A stretch of DNA of 64,000 nt from a bacterium (GTDB taxonomy: Bacteria > Hinthialibacterota > Hinthialibacteria > OLB16), in assembly GCA_022072055.1 (NCBI GenBank), contig JAJVIK010000013.1, forward strand, positions 248,001-312,000, given 5' to 3'. The translations under genes were made by a program, and so were the position numbers. Position 1 is the first letter of the stretch. Each line of letters starts with the position of its first letter. A model generated the notes under the pieces. That model saw only the letters and a list, made by a program, of their open reading frames with translations. It made no database searches and was not told the origin of the DNA. This document shows positions 1 through 8,681 of the stretch, piece after piece.

Positions 1-1803
1 GTTCCGGGCCAGAAGCCCGGCCATGGGGCGGAAATCGATTCCGCCCTCGCCCACTTGAAGCCCCTCGCCATCCACGCCCAGGCCATCGGAAACGTGGAGG
101 TATCGAACGAGCGGCCACAAGCGGGTCATGTAATCCGTGAGATTGAGTTTGGCGTAGTTGCAGTACAGCGCCGCATGCGAGGTGTCGAACACGATGTTGT
201 AGCGATACTCGGCGCAGAACCGCTCGATCAGGTCCACGTCCATGAATAGATTGCTGAACCACTCCTCCGAGAAGAACCAGGGAAGCGGGGGCATGTTCTC
301 CACCAGGATCTCCACATTGGTGGGATCGATCTCGGCGAGGGACACGGCCAATCGTTCGTAAAGGGTCCAGCGTTTCTCCCTTTCGAGCGGCATCACCTGG
401 CTCCACCCGCCGCCATGAATGACCAGCTTCACCGGAGTGTTCCGATTGCCCTCGAAGTGCGGCTTGATGGCTCGTCCCAGGTCCGCCAACCTTTTCCAAA
501 CATCGCGCGTCGCGGAAAGGACCTCCGGCTGTGTGGTGCAACCATCGAGGAGGATGGTCCCCCAGTATTCCGGCATGTGGAGAATGACCTCAAACGGGTA
601 TGTTCCCAGCCAATTGGGGAGACCGGCCTCCAAGTCGCGATCCGAGAGGTGGAATTCAACCGCCGCGAGGTCCGGGTGGACAATGGTTTCCAGGTCGGCG
701 TAGCGGACAATCACTCCCCATCTGTAACCGGATGGGAGTTTCTTTCGCCGTTGAGTCTCCGCCGCGCCAAGGTCCTGTTCGGTGAACTCCTCATCCTTGC
801 GAATGGCGCGCTGGATCTTCTTTCCGACAAGGTCATAGAGCCGCTGCGGGGAGAGTCCCTTTCCCGGTGATTTCGCGGTGATCATGGGTCGTTCCAGAGT
901 TGTCCCGGCCTCGATGTCGCAAGCCGCGACCAGACTCTTCCCTAGAACCGTCCGATTCATCATCTCCCCACGGGTCATCCATTTCTTCGGCTGACCCAGC
1001 GCCTCCTCGGCGATGCGGATGTCTCGCACCAGTCGCGCGAGCCCTTGCGGTTCCAGCGAGGAGGCGTGGTCCGGACCGCGGAGAGTCCGGTCCAGGGTCA
1101 GGTGACGCTCGATCACGCAGGCGCCCAAGGAGGCGGCGACAACCGAAACCGCGATGCCCTTCTCGTGACCGCTGTATCCCACGGGGACCCCAAACTTGCG
1201 TTGCATCTCCGGGATGTAGCTCAGGTTGAGATTACGGAACGGAGCGGGATAGGTGCTATTGCAGTGGAGTAGGGCAAAGGGGACTCCTCTTTCCCGAACG
1301 AAACCGCAAGTTGCCTCGATCTCGGTCTCGGAGGCCATTCCGGTGGAGATGAGAAGCGGCTTCCCCTTTCCACACAGATATTCAAGCAGATCGAGGTTCG
1401 TGAGATCGGCGCTTGCGACCTTATACGCCGGGACCTCAAGCGCTTCGAGGAGGTCGGCGCTGGGACGGTCCCAGGGGGTGCAGAGAAACGTGATTTGACG
1501 CTCCTTGCAGTAGCGCGAGACCTCACGGAAGTCGGAATCGGAAAGCTCGAATTCCTGGAGGAACGGAAGAATGTATTGAAACCCTTTTTCGCCCTTTTCG
1601 GGGGTGTCGAGGAGTTCGTTGCGATACAGGTCGCGCAGGCTTCGCTTTTGCAGCTTGACCGCATCCACGCCCGCCTGGATGGCGATGTCGACCAGGGCCT
1701 TGGCGAGGTGGAGTTGACCATTGTGGTTGAGGCCGATCTCGGCAATGATGAAACAAGGACGGCCGGGACCGATCTCGCGCCCCGCGACGGATATCGGAGT
1801 CAT
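1..1803 (-). CDS. NeuB-family synthase fused to SAF and xylose isomerase-like TIM barrel (partial, 3' end outside window)
   Basis: The frame is open for 601 codons from ATG 1803 to the window edge. Residues 10-260 are a NeuB-type PEP-condensing synthase (AEIGLNHNG near 21, GYSGHEKG near 209, then PDHASS). Residues 285-345 look like the SAF/antifreeze-like domain that normally ends sialic acid synthases. From about 360 a second barrel follows, with sugar isomerase/epimerase-type metal ligand candidates: H463 in VIHGGG, E498/E502, D540 in FDTSHA and H570 in LHVSDG. NeuB enzymes condense PEP with an N-acyl-hexosamine to make nonulosonic acids, so the extra barrel may act on the precursor sugar (inference). 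A G-rich ribosome site (GGGGGA) lies just upstream, and the gene starts 20 bases after the stop of the sigma54 activator, so the two are probably co-transcribed. Exact substrate unknown. Confidence 0.85.
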   Translation of the reverse strand, partial: MTPISVAGREIGPGRPCFIIAEIGLNHNGQLHLAKALVDIAIQAGVDAVKLQKRSLRDLYRNELLDTPEKGEKGFQYILPFLQEFELSDSDFREVSRYCKERQITFLCTPWDRPSADLLEALEVPAYKVASADLTNLDLLEYLCGKGKPLLISTGMASETEIEATCGFVRERGVPFALLHCNSTYPAPFRNLNLSYIPEMQRKFGVPVGYSGHEKGIAVSVVAASLGACVIERHLTLDRTLRGPDHASSLEPQGLARLVRDIRIAEEALGQPKKWMTRGEMMNRTVLGKSLVAACDIEAGTTLERPMITAKSPGKGLSPQRLYDLVGKKIQRAIRKDEEFTEQDLGAAETQRRKKLPSGYRWGVIVRYADLETIVHPDLAAVEFHLSDRDLEAGLPNWLGTYPFEVILHMPEYWGTILLDGCTTQPEVLSATRDVWKRLADLGRAIKPHFEGNRNTPVKLVIHGGGWSQVMPLEREKRWTLYERLAVSLAEIDPTNVEILVENMPPLPWFFSEEWFSNLFMDVDLIERFCAEYRYNIVFDTSHAALYCNYAKLNLTDYMTRLWPLVRYLHVSDGLGVDGEGLQVGEGGIDFRPMAGLLARN

Positions 1804-1822
1804 TTGTTCATCCCCCACTTCC

Positions 1823-3766
1823 CTACGCGGCCCCAGGCCGTTGGATTCCCAGTTTCTGAATCCTGCTGCGAAGGGTGTTCGGGTGGAGGTCGAGGACCTT
1901 GGCGGCGCCTCGCGCCCCCTCGATCACCCAATTGGTTCGATGCAGCACCTCGAGGATATGGCGACGTTCAACATCGATTAGGGATGACTCCGTGGATTCC
2001 AAAACCGTGGCGGCCGGCCCCGGCGGCCTCGAAACGGGCGGAAGATCGAGCCGGAGTTCCTCCCCGGTCGAGAGGATGACCGCTCTCTCCACCGCATTCT
2101 CCAGTTCGCGGATGTTACCCGGCCAGGGATACTCCAGGATCCCTTGGAGGATTGCGTCGCTGAGGCGCGAGGTCCGGCGCCCGATCCTCCGGGCATGCTT
2201 TTCCATGAAGTGCTTGACCAAGGAGGGGATATCCTCCTTTCGTTCACGTAGGGGCGGAAGGCGGATGGGAAAGACGCTCAGCCGATAGAAGAGATCATCC
2301 CGAAACCGCCCTTCCGCGGCCTCCTTGAGGAGGTCGCGGTTGGTCGCGGCGATGACTCGGACATCGACTTTGAAGGTCTTGGACCCGCCGACACGCTCAA
2401 ACTCCCGCTCCTGGAGGACCCGCAGGAGCTTCGCCTGGGCCTCCAGCGGGATCTCCCCAACCTCATCCAGAAAGAGGGTGCCGCCATCAGCCAGTTCGAA
2501 GCGCCCCAGACGCTGCGACACCGCGCCGGTGAAGGCGCCTCGCTCGTGGCCGAAAAACTCGCTTTCCAGCAGATTCGCCGGCACACCGCCGCAGTTCACC
2601 TTGATGAGGGCCCGACCGCGTCGCGGACTGAGGTTGTGGATGGCGCGGGCGATCAGCTCCTTGCCGGTCCCGGTCTCGCCCTGAATGAGCACCGTGGAAT
2701 CCGTGGCCGCGACCAGTTCCACGGTTTCAAGGACGCTTCTGAGGGCGGAGGATTGTCCGACGATCTCCTCGAAATTGTATTGGCCGCGAATCTCCTCCTG
2801 GAGATAGTCCTTCTCCATTTTGAGTTTGCTGAGCTCGGCCTCGGCCTGCTTGCGCTCATTAATGTCGCGAAGGATCAACGTGTGGAAGTCTTCCCCCTCG
2901 ATGCGCACCTTGGAGAGGGTGCCCTCAATCGGGAATTCGACGCCGTCGGCGCGACGCGCTGTCAACCCATCCGGCAGCCAGACGCAGGACTCCTCGGGAG
3001 GTCTATCGCGGAAGCGCCCCTCCAGAAAGGCGCGGGAATTCTGGGACAGGAATCGATCCAGCGGTTTGCCGATGGCCTGATCTCTCGAACAGCGGAACGC
3101 CTTTTCGGCGGAGCGGTTGAACAAAGCAATGTTCCGTTCCATGTCCACCGTGACAATGGCATCCATGGCGGACTCCAGGATGCGCGCGAGCCGCTCCTGG
3201 CTTTCCCGCAAGAGGATTTCGGCCCGCTTGCGCTCCAGCTCCGCGCGGGCGCGCCCGGCAAATATTCGAACCACGGATAGAAAGCGCGGTTCCGGGGGCA
3301 TCGGCCGCGTGTCGAAGATGGCGAGATGGCCGAGAACCTCACCCGCTTCCGAAAGGAGCGGGACCCCCATGTAACTTTCGAGGTGAAGAGTGGCCAGCCC
3401 TTTGTCCCTCGGGTAGAGCTGCTGGATTCCGGTGGGATGGTGGCTGAAGCTGCCGGAAAGGACCGGTTCGCAGGGGGTGCCGTCGAGATCGAACTCAAAG
3501 TTGTCCTCAATCCGGCCATTGGAGCAGAACGCGAGAGTGCGGACCTGTCTCTTTCCGCTCCCCTCAACAAACTCGGAGACAAACACGCAGGCGGCGGAAA
3601 GGGTCTTGGCGAGTTCGGCGACCAGCGCGCGGAAAAACTCATCTCCGGTGGCGGTGGCGGTGCCCTCAAGAATGGCGCGAAGGACTGAGGCCTCCTCGAA
3701 ATCAGGAGGGCGAGAGGTCAGGTCATCAGAGGTGGCGGGGCGCCTCATGGTCTCAGGCAAGTGCAT
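1823..3766 (-). CDS. GAF-PAS sigma54-dependent transcriptional activator
   Basis: A 647-residue bacterial enhancer-binding protein. A GAF domain (about 20-180) and a PAS domain (about 190-310) precede a sigma54 AAA+ domain (about 325-560) with Walker A GETGTGKE, the sigma54-contacting loop GAFTGA, and a Walker B ending LFLDEVGE. A Fis-type helix-turn-helix closes the protein (about 605-645). There is no receiver domain, so the input is probably a small ligand or redox signal sensed by GAF/PAS rather than phosphorylation (inference). An alternative ATG lies 6 codons into the frame; neither start has a strong ribosome site. It lies directly upstream of the NeuB fusion gene, which it may be transcribed with; its targets cannot be named. 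Confidence 0.92.
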   Translation of the reverse strand: MHLPETMRRPATSDDLTSRPPDFEEASVLRAILEGTATATGDEFFRALVAELAKTLSAACVFVSEFVEGSGKRQVRTLAFCSNGRIEDNFEFDLDGTPCEPVLSGSFSHHPTGIQQLYPRDKGLATLHLESYMGVPLLSEAGEVLGHLAIFDTRPMPPEPRFLSVVRIFAGRARAELERKRAEILLRESQERLARILESAMDAIVTVDMERNIALFNRSAEKAFRCSRDQAIGKPLDRFLSQNSRAFLEGRFRDRPPEESCVWLPDGLTARRADGVEFPIEGTLSKVRIEGEDFHTLILRDINERKQAEAELSKLKMEKDYLQEEIRGQYNFEEIVGQSSALRSVLETVELVAATDSTVLIQGETGTGKELIARAIHNLSPRRGRALIKVNCGGVPANLLESEFFGHERGAFTGAVSQRLGRFELADGGTLFLDEVGEIPLEAQAKLLRVLQEREFERVGGSKTFKVDVRVIAATNRDLLKEAAEGRFRDDLFYRLSVFPIRLPPLRERKEDIPSLVKHFMEKHARRIGRRTSRLSDAILQGILEYPWPGNIRELENAVERAVILSTGEELRLDLPPVSRPPGPAATVLESTESSLIDVERRHILEVLHRTNWVIEGARGAAKVLDLHPNTLRSRIQKLGIQRPGAA

Positions 3767-3840
3767 TCAGTTGTTATTGTCAGCGAACATTTCCCGGTAT
3801 CATGCGGTGAAAGGGTAGCACGGTTTGTCATTCATTGGCG

Positions 3841-3870
3841 TGAGAAAAACCGACCCCATCCGGTTCTCGA
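3841..3870 (-). terminator. Weak intrinsic terminator after ridA
   Basis: Read on the minus strand, a short AACCG/CGGTT stem with an 8-base loop is followed by TTTCTC. It sits about 50 bases past the ridA stop and before the start of the sigma54 activator gene. The stem is only five pairs, so the call is tentative. Confidence 0.35.
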
Positions 3871-3916
3871 ATCATCCCGAGCGGGCGTGTCGGGGAACCT
3901 AGTTTGCCCTCCGCCG

Positions 3917-4306
3917 CTACCGGACCACCCGCGCGATGGCGTCGATCTCGACCAGCGCTCCGGGAAGCGGGAGCGCGCCCGCTTGGACGGTGGTGCGGGC
4001 GGGCTTGTGGTTCTCGAAGAAGCGCCCGTACACCTCGTTCATCTCTCTGAAATGGGAGATATCCGCAAGGAAGACCGAGACCTTGAGAACATGATTCAAG
4101 TCCGAGCCGCCCGTGGTGAGGATGAACGAAAGGGTCTTGAGGACACGTTCGGTTTGCTCCTGGATTCCCCCCTCGATCAGTTTTCCCGTTTCCGGGTCGA
4201 GGGCCACCTGCCCGGAACAGTACAGCAGCCCATCGCATTCGATGGCTTGCGAGTAGGGGCCCTGAGCCTTGGGGGCCAGGGTTGTGGCGACCATTCGGAC
4301 GCTCAT
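3917..4306 (-). CDS. ridA: RidA family reactive imine/enamine deaminase
   Basis: 129 residues, the normal RidA (YjgF/YER057c/UK114) length. It carries the family motif around YSQAI, the conserved arginine in ARTTVQ near residue 105, and the C-terminal LVEIDAIA segment whose glutamate lies in the active-site cleft of the family. RidA hydrolyses reactive 2-aminoacrylate and related imines made by PLP enzymes, protecting other enzymes in the cytoplasm. The ATG overlaps the stop of mqnC by four bases (ATGA), so translation is coupled to that gene. The presence of ilvBN and pheA in the same region fits general amino-acid metabolism, but no specific partner is indicated. Confidence 0.93.
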   Translation of the reverse strand: MSVRMVATTLAPKAQGPYSQAIECDGLLYCSGQVALDPETGKLIEGGIQEQTERVLKTLSFILTTGGSDLNHVLKVSVFLADISHFREMNEVYGRFFENHKPARTTVQAGALPLPGALVEIDAIARVVR

Positions 4307-5394
4307 GCGGCGACCACCTCCTCTTGGGGATCTTCCAGGTATTCATAGAAGGTGCTCCGCCTGCGGGGCTGGAAACCGGCCTCGCGGGCAAGACGGCGCA
4401 GGCGCGCCTCATTCGTGCGATGGGTGCACTTGGCGGCGCTCACCACATTCTCCTCCATCATGGTCCCACCCATGTCGTCCGCGCCGAAGCGAAGCGCGAG
4501 CTGCCCGATCTTCTCGCCCATGGTGACCCACGAGGATTGGATGTGATTGAAGTTGTCCAGGTAAATCCGGCCCAGCGCCTGGGTCCGGAGATACTCGTAA
4601 GGGCCCACATGCATCCCGCGCAACGGGGTGTTGTCGCTTTGGATCGGCCAGCAGATAAAGGCGGTGAACCCACCGGTTCGATCCTGCACCCGGCGGAGAC
4701 GTTCGAGGTGCTCGATCCGCTCCGCGAGGGTCTCGATGTGCCCGAACATCATCGTGGCGCTGGAGGTGTAACCGATAGTGTGCGCGGTCTCCATCACATC
4801 GAGCCACTCCTGGGCGCTGCATTTGGTGGGGGCGAGACGACGCCGGACTCGGTCCACGAGGATTTCCGCGCCTCCACCGGGGATCGAGCGCTGGCCCGCA
4901 TCCCAGAGCTCCCGGAGCACACCCTCCAGCGAAAGCCCGCTCAGCGCCACGAAGTGAACGATCTCGGGCGGCGACCAGGCGTGGATGTTGATCTGGGGAT
5001 ACTTTGCCTTGAGTCGCGCGATCATGTTGACGTAGTACGCGAAGGGGAGCTCCGGATGGAGACCTCCCTGGAGCAGGACCTGGACACCGCCGATCTCGGC
5101 GAGTTCATCGATTTTTCTGTCAATCTCCTGATCCGCCAACACATACCCCTCGGAGTGGCCGGGCGTTCGATAGAACGCGCAGAACTTGCACGGGGTGATG
5201 CAGATGTTGGTGTAGTTGACATTGCGGTCCACAATGTAGGTCACCACGTTTGGGTTCGAGCGCTCCATCCGGGCGGCGTGCGCGCGCTCGCCCAGTTCAA
5301 ACAGATCGGCGCGCTCGTAAAGGTCAAGCGCCTCTTCCACTGAAAGACGCGGCATCCGCAATTCCTCCCTGATCGGCATGGGCGAGACTCCCAT
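4303..5394 (-). CDS. mqnC: Cyclic dehypoxanthinyl futalosine synthase (MqnC), radical SAM
   Basis: 363 residues with the radical SAM cysteines in CITPCKFC near residue 70, followed by GGLHP and the MqnC-typical SIPGGGAEIL and ATMMFGH segments. MqnC cyclises dehypoxanthinyl futalosine using a 4Fe-4S cluster and SAM, a step of the futalosine route to menaquinone. CofH and MqnE are related, but the GGGAEI/ATMMFGH pattern and the length favour MqnC. The start lies 1 base from the GDPD stop, and the stop overlaps the ridA start, so the three genes form one transcript. No other mqn gene is in the window. The gene implies a menaquinone-based respiratory chain made by the non-classical pathway. Confidence 0.92.
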   Translation of the reverse strand: MGVSPMPIREELRMPRLSVEEALDLYERADLFELGERAHAARMERSNPNVVTYIVDRNVNYTNICITPCKFCAFYRTPGHSEGYVLADQEIDRKIDELAEIGGVQVLLQGGLHPELPFAYYVNMIARLKAKYPQINIHAWSPPEIVHFVALSGLSLEGVLRELWDAGQRSIPGGGAEILVDRVRRRLAPTKCSAQEWLDVMETAHTIGYTSSATMMFGHIETLAERIEHLERLRRVQDRTGGFTAFICWPIQSDNTPLRGMHVGPYEYLRTQALGRIYLDNFNHIQSSWVTMGEKIGQLALRFGADDMGGTMMEENVVSAAKCTHRTNEARLRRLAREAGFQPRRRSTFYEYLEDPQEEVVAA

Positions 5395-5395
5395 G

Positions 5396-6208
5396 CTACT
5401 TCAAACCCTGGCCCTTGAGCCAATCCAGAAGCTCGCCGGGCTTGTTGGTGATGATACCATGGACTCCCAGATCGACCACCCGACGCCAGTCCTTGGCTTC
5501 ATCCACGGTCCAGGTCCAGACCTCAAAACCCTTTTCCTGGAGGAGTCGGACCGAGGTCTCGGTGAGCTTGTCATGCTTCCAGGCGGCAATGGGGACTCCC
5601 AGCCGAACCAAGTCCTGAACCCGCTCCAACGTGACATCCTCACCGCACAGCGCCGCCATCCGAATCTTCGGATTCCAATACTTCACCGCGGCCAGGAAGT
5701 CCCAGTCGAATGATTGAACCACCAGGGATTCCGTGTAGCCGAGGCGTTCGAGGAGTTTGACATGCGCGAGGGCCGAGCCGGCCTTGCGCTCAAGCAGGGT
5801 CACCGATCCTGTCTGGATGGTCTTGAGAGAGTCTTCCAGGGTCGGGAGCCGCTCGCCCTTGAACTTCGGGTCCTTCCAGGCGCCGGCGTCCAGATCCTTG
5901 ATCTTGTCCCATTCCTTGGCGGCCAGCGCGACTCCAGTCACGCCGAAGACTTCCTTCGCGGAGGTCGTGCGGTCCAGTGTGGCGTCATGGAGCACCACCA
6001 GCGTCCCATCCTTGGTGGCGTGACTGTCGAGCTCCACCAGGTCCGCGCGCTTGGCGACCGCGCTCCGGAAGGCGGAAAGGGTGTTTTCGGGGAAATGCGC
6101 GGAGTCTCCCCGATGGGCGATTACCAGGATCTTTTCCGCGGCATGGGTGAGGGGCGCAGTGCTTGCCATCAAGAGAGAAAACAGGCAGAAGAGAGTCGTT
6201 TTTTGCAT
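5396..6208 (-). CDS. Exported glycerophosphodiester phosphodiesterase
   Basis: 270 residues from ATG 6208, chosen over a longer frame because it begins directly with a Sec signal peptide (MQKTTLFCLFSLLMAS, cleavage near THAA). The GDPD core is clear: catalytic HRG followed by PENT, then ELDSHATKDG with the acidic metal ligands, and VLHD with the second histidine. The enzyme hydrolyses glycerophosphodiesters to glycerol 3-phosphate and an alcohol; the signal peptide places it in the periplasm, where it could scavenge phospholipid headgroup diesters. It is followed after 1 base by mqnC, an arrangement that suggests shared transcription rather than a shared pathway. Confidence 0.92.
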   Translation of the reverse strand: MQKTTLFCLFSLLMASTAPLTHAAEKILVIAHRGDSAHFPENTLSAFRSAVAKRADLVELDSHATKDGTLVVLHDATLDRTTSAKEVFGVTGVALAAKEWDKIKDLDAGAWKDPKFKGERLPTLEDSLKTIQTGSVTLLERKAGSALAHVKLLERLGYTESLVVQSFDWDFLAAVKYWNPKIRMAALCGEDVTLERVQDLVRLGVPIAAWKHDKLTETSVRLLQEKGFEVWTWTVDEAKDWRRVVDLGVHGIITNKPGELLDWLKGQGLK

Positions 6209-6276
6209 GGTGGCGTCGATGATACCGACACCCCGGGCGATTTGAAACAGGAGTCTATCCCCCCCGTTTGCGCCCT

Positions 6277-6954
6277 TCAACCTTGTCCCGCGCCCGCGAG
6301 GAACCCGTCCCCATTCAGCGAGGAAACCCACCGCGAAACATGCCCGAGATCAGCCCGGATCGATTCCGGAAGGGACGACAACGTAAGTATCATTGGGATG
6401 AACCGGGCATTCCCGGAGGGAACCCCGGCGCCTAATGGCTTGAAGCCGATTCGCTCGTAGAACTTCCTCCGCTGTTCGAAACCGGAGATGAGGAGGTGCT
6501 CCTTTCCTCGATCCAAAGCGTGGCGGTAGACCAACCAACTTAGACCGGCAAACACTTGACCGCTCCGATGGCATGGATCGACGGCAAGAAGCCGCACCTC
6601 CAAGGATCGGGCGCGGTAGGAATCGAGCGCCTTGGGGTCCGGAAGACGGTCTTCGATGGAAAATGGTGGCTGGTCGTGGATGGCGGTCATCCCGACCACC
6701 CGGCTGCCCTCAAGGGCCACAAGATACACATTCTTGGAGTGAAACTTGTCGATCAATCGCCTGCCTTCCGCAGCCGGGTGTTGAGGAATCTCCTCAACGA
6801 AGGTTCGGTAATTGAGACGGTGGATCTGGTCCAACTCAGCCTCCGTAGTGGCTGGTCTGAACCGGTAGGGACCGAGGACCATGTCGGAAAGAGGGGGGGC
6901 GACCGTTGGGTCGGCGCCCCCACGCCCTCCATTCCGAGATCCCGCCGACATCAC
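6277..6954 (-). CDS. GNAT-fold acyltransferase (FeeM/N-acyl amino acid synthase-like)
   Basis: 225 residues. The central part (about 25-190) looks like a GNAT or autoinducer-synthase-like fold: YRTFVEEIPQH, a VALEGSRVVGMTAIHD strand-turn, SLEVRLLAVDPCHRSG where GNATs bind the pantetheine arm, and YERIGFKPLG near the end. The YRTFVEE...H segment is what I associate with FeeM-type N-acyl amino acid synthases, which use acyl-ACP donors, but a plain GNAT N-acetyltransferase is also possible. Its ATG overlaps the stop of the dockerin protein gene (ATGA), so the two are co-translated. Substrate unknown. Confidence 0.7.
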   Translation of the reverse strand: MMSAGSRNGGRGGADPTVAPPLSDMVLGPYRFRPATTEAELDQIHRLNYRTFVEEIPQHPAAEGRRLIDKFHSKNVYLVALEGSRVVGMTAIHDQPPFSIEDRLPDPKALDSYRARSLEVRLLAVDPCHRSGQVFAGLSWLVYRHALDRGKEHLLISGFEQRRKFYERIGFKPLGAGVPSGNARFIPMILTLSSLPESIRADLGHVSRWVSSLNGDGFLAGAGQG

Positions 6955-8645
6955 TGTCCCTGTGAAAGCAGGATCATCTGAAACAGGAGCAGGTCTTTGC
7001 TGTCGATCTCCGAGTCATCGTGCAAGTCCGCTCGCGGATCGCCACTGTCCTCCGATTTCTTCCACTCCTTGGAGAAGGCGAACAGGTCGAAGAAGTCCAC
7101 CACCTCATCCGCGTTCAAATCGCCCGGAATCGGAGTGGAGGTCACGGTGGGAGTGGGTTCGAGTTCGGTTTCGGTCGGCGTGGGTGTCGAGGTCGGTTCG
7201 AGCGGGGTTTCGGTCGGTGACTCGGAGGGACTCGACGTGGCTGTCGGTGTCGGAGGAATGGGGGTTTCGGTCTCGCTTGGGGTCGGAGTGGGAGGACAGG
7301 CCACATCGAGGAGTGTGAGAGACAGGCCACCCGTGAAGCCAAGCAGCGTGTCCTCGTTCCCATCCACGCCGTCGCAAAGGTTGGACACGGCGCATGTGGA
7401 CAGCGGCCAACCGATTCCGCCCGCGCAAGGCAGTCCGAGCTCCTCGCCGCAGAGGCAGGCATGGAACGGGACCGAGCTCACGATCCGAACGGTCCCCGGA
7501 GGAAGCGATTGGGTCGTGGCCGCGAGGGTCCCGCCCCCTTGGGTCTGGACCGCATCCAAGACCTGGCTGATCAAGACTCCCGTTAGCGTGGCGCAGTCAA
7601 AGGGGGTCTCCGGCTCCGGAGAGGCGCAGTCCAAGGTGATATCGACAAGGGTGGCGCCCGCGCACAGGGTGGGGGTGCATTCCAAAGGCGCGGAGCCGGC
7701 AAGCAGTTTGAGGCGCAAGGTCCTTGTTTCAGAAGCGACAACGCCTGAACAGTCGATCACCAGGTCCGCCGATTGCGCGCACTCAATCGGCTCCTGCGCC
7801 CCTTCCAGCACATAGTTGAACACCGGAGTCATCCCGTCGCCGCAATCGGCCCAAGGGGAGCTTTCACAGGCCAATCCGACCGAGATGGTTTTTCCGATGT
7901 GCAGGTGGGGATTGCCCATCGAATCCTTGAGCGCGGCGCGGAAATCCACTCCGATCTCGCATTCCGTCATGTCCGGGGAGAACTCCTGGGTCATGAACAC
8001 ATCAGTCCCAGGAGTATACCCGGACCTGCGGATGTCGTCGGTGAAGACAATCCCCGACGGGATGCTCTCGGTGAGGAACTTGAATTGGGCTTTGTTGTCG
8101 TAATCCGCGGGCCCGAACCGGATCAAGCCCTGGAGCAGGTCGGACTGGTTGAGAAACAGAGACCGAGGCCCGCCGTAACCGTAGAAATACTGGTAGACAT
8201 ACAAGGTTTGGGCGTCATTCCAGTCCCGCTCAAACTCAAACTCGAGGTCGCAGCCGAGCGAGACCGGATCGTAACATTCCGGGTCGGTGGTGGCGGGGTT
8301 GAAGCCGGTCAGGGGGTTGTTGTCGAGGTCGATGAACAGGAGGTAGTAGTATCTTCCCTGCCCTCCCGTGCCGGCATCCTCGGAAACAATGGGGCCCGCG
8401 TGACGCGAGTAGTAGTACAGGTGGGTTTCATCGTGGGCGATCTTGAACTCCAGAATATCGGTGCCGGGCTTGGTGATGTCTTCGGATGGATCGCTGTAAC
8501 CGGGGATGTCCTCCCAATCGCTCAAATCCCCATCGATCAGGATGGTTCTCGCCGGCTCGGCCCAGGAAGGCTGAATCCCCGCCAACACAAGAAGAATCCA
8601 GGTCAACGCGCACTTTTTTTGAGTTGTAGAAGGAAGCAGCGGCAA
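6951..8645 (-). CDS. Secreted carbohydrate-binding-like protein with Thr/Pro-rich linker and dockerin-like repeats
   Basis: 564 residues. An N-terminal Sec signal (hydrophobic LTWILLVLAGIQPSWA) is followed by a domain resembling CBM9/DOMON-type modules (ILIDGDLSDWEDIPGYSDP, about 30-250). A middle region with many Cys pairs follows (about 270-450), then a long Thr/Pro/Ser/Glu linker (about 450-500). The C-terminus has two dockerin-type calcium loops (GDLNADEVVDFFDLF and ADLHDDSEIDSKDLL). Dockerins bind cohesins, and a cohesin-like protein is encoded at 34,319. The linker is a low-complexity direct repeat at DNA level. The stop overlaps the next gene (acyltransferase) by ATGA. The ligand of the N-terminal domain is unknown. 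Confidence 0.82.
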   Translation of the reverse strand: MPLLPSTTQKKCALTWILLVLAGIQPSWAEPARTILIDGDLSDWEDIPGYSDPSEDITKPGTDILEFKIAHDETHLYYYSRHAGPIVSEDAGTGGQGRYYYLLFIDLDNNPLTGFNPATTDPECYDPVSLGCDLEFEFERDWNDAQTLYVYQYFYGYGGPRSLFLNQSDLLQGLIRFGPADYDNKAQFKFLTESIPSGIVFTDDIRRSGYTPGTDVFMTQEFSPDMTECEIGVDFRAALKDSMGNPHLHIGKTISVGLACESSPWADCGDGMTPVFNYVLEGAQEPIECAQSADLVIDCSGVVASETRTLRLKLLAGSAPLECTPTLCAGATLVDITLDCASPEPETPFDCATLTGVLISQVLDAVQTQGGGTLAATTQSLPPGTVRIVSSVPFHACLCGEELGLPCAGGIGWPLSTCAVSNLCDGVDGNEDTLLGFTGGLSLTLLDVACPPTPTPSETETPIPPTPTATSSPSESPTETPLEPTSTPTPTETELEPTPTVTSTPIPGDLNADEVVDFFDLFAFSKEWKKSEDSGDPRADLHDDSEIDSKDLLLFQMILLSQGQ

Positions 8646-8681
8646 GGAACCATCCTCCCGTTTGAAGTATGTCCTGATTTC

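Noticed and set aside
4303-5394. MqnE or CofH instead of MqnC
   Set aside because: The GGGAEI and ATMMFGH segments and the neighbours fit MqnC; no F420 gene is present to support CofH.
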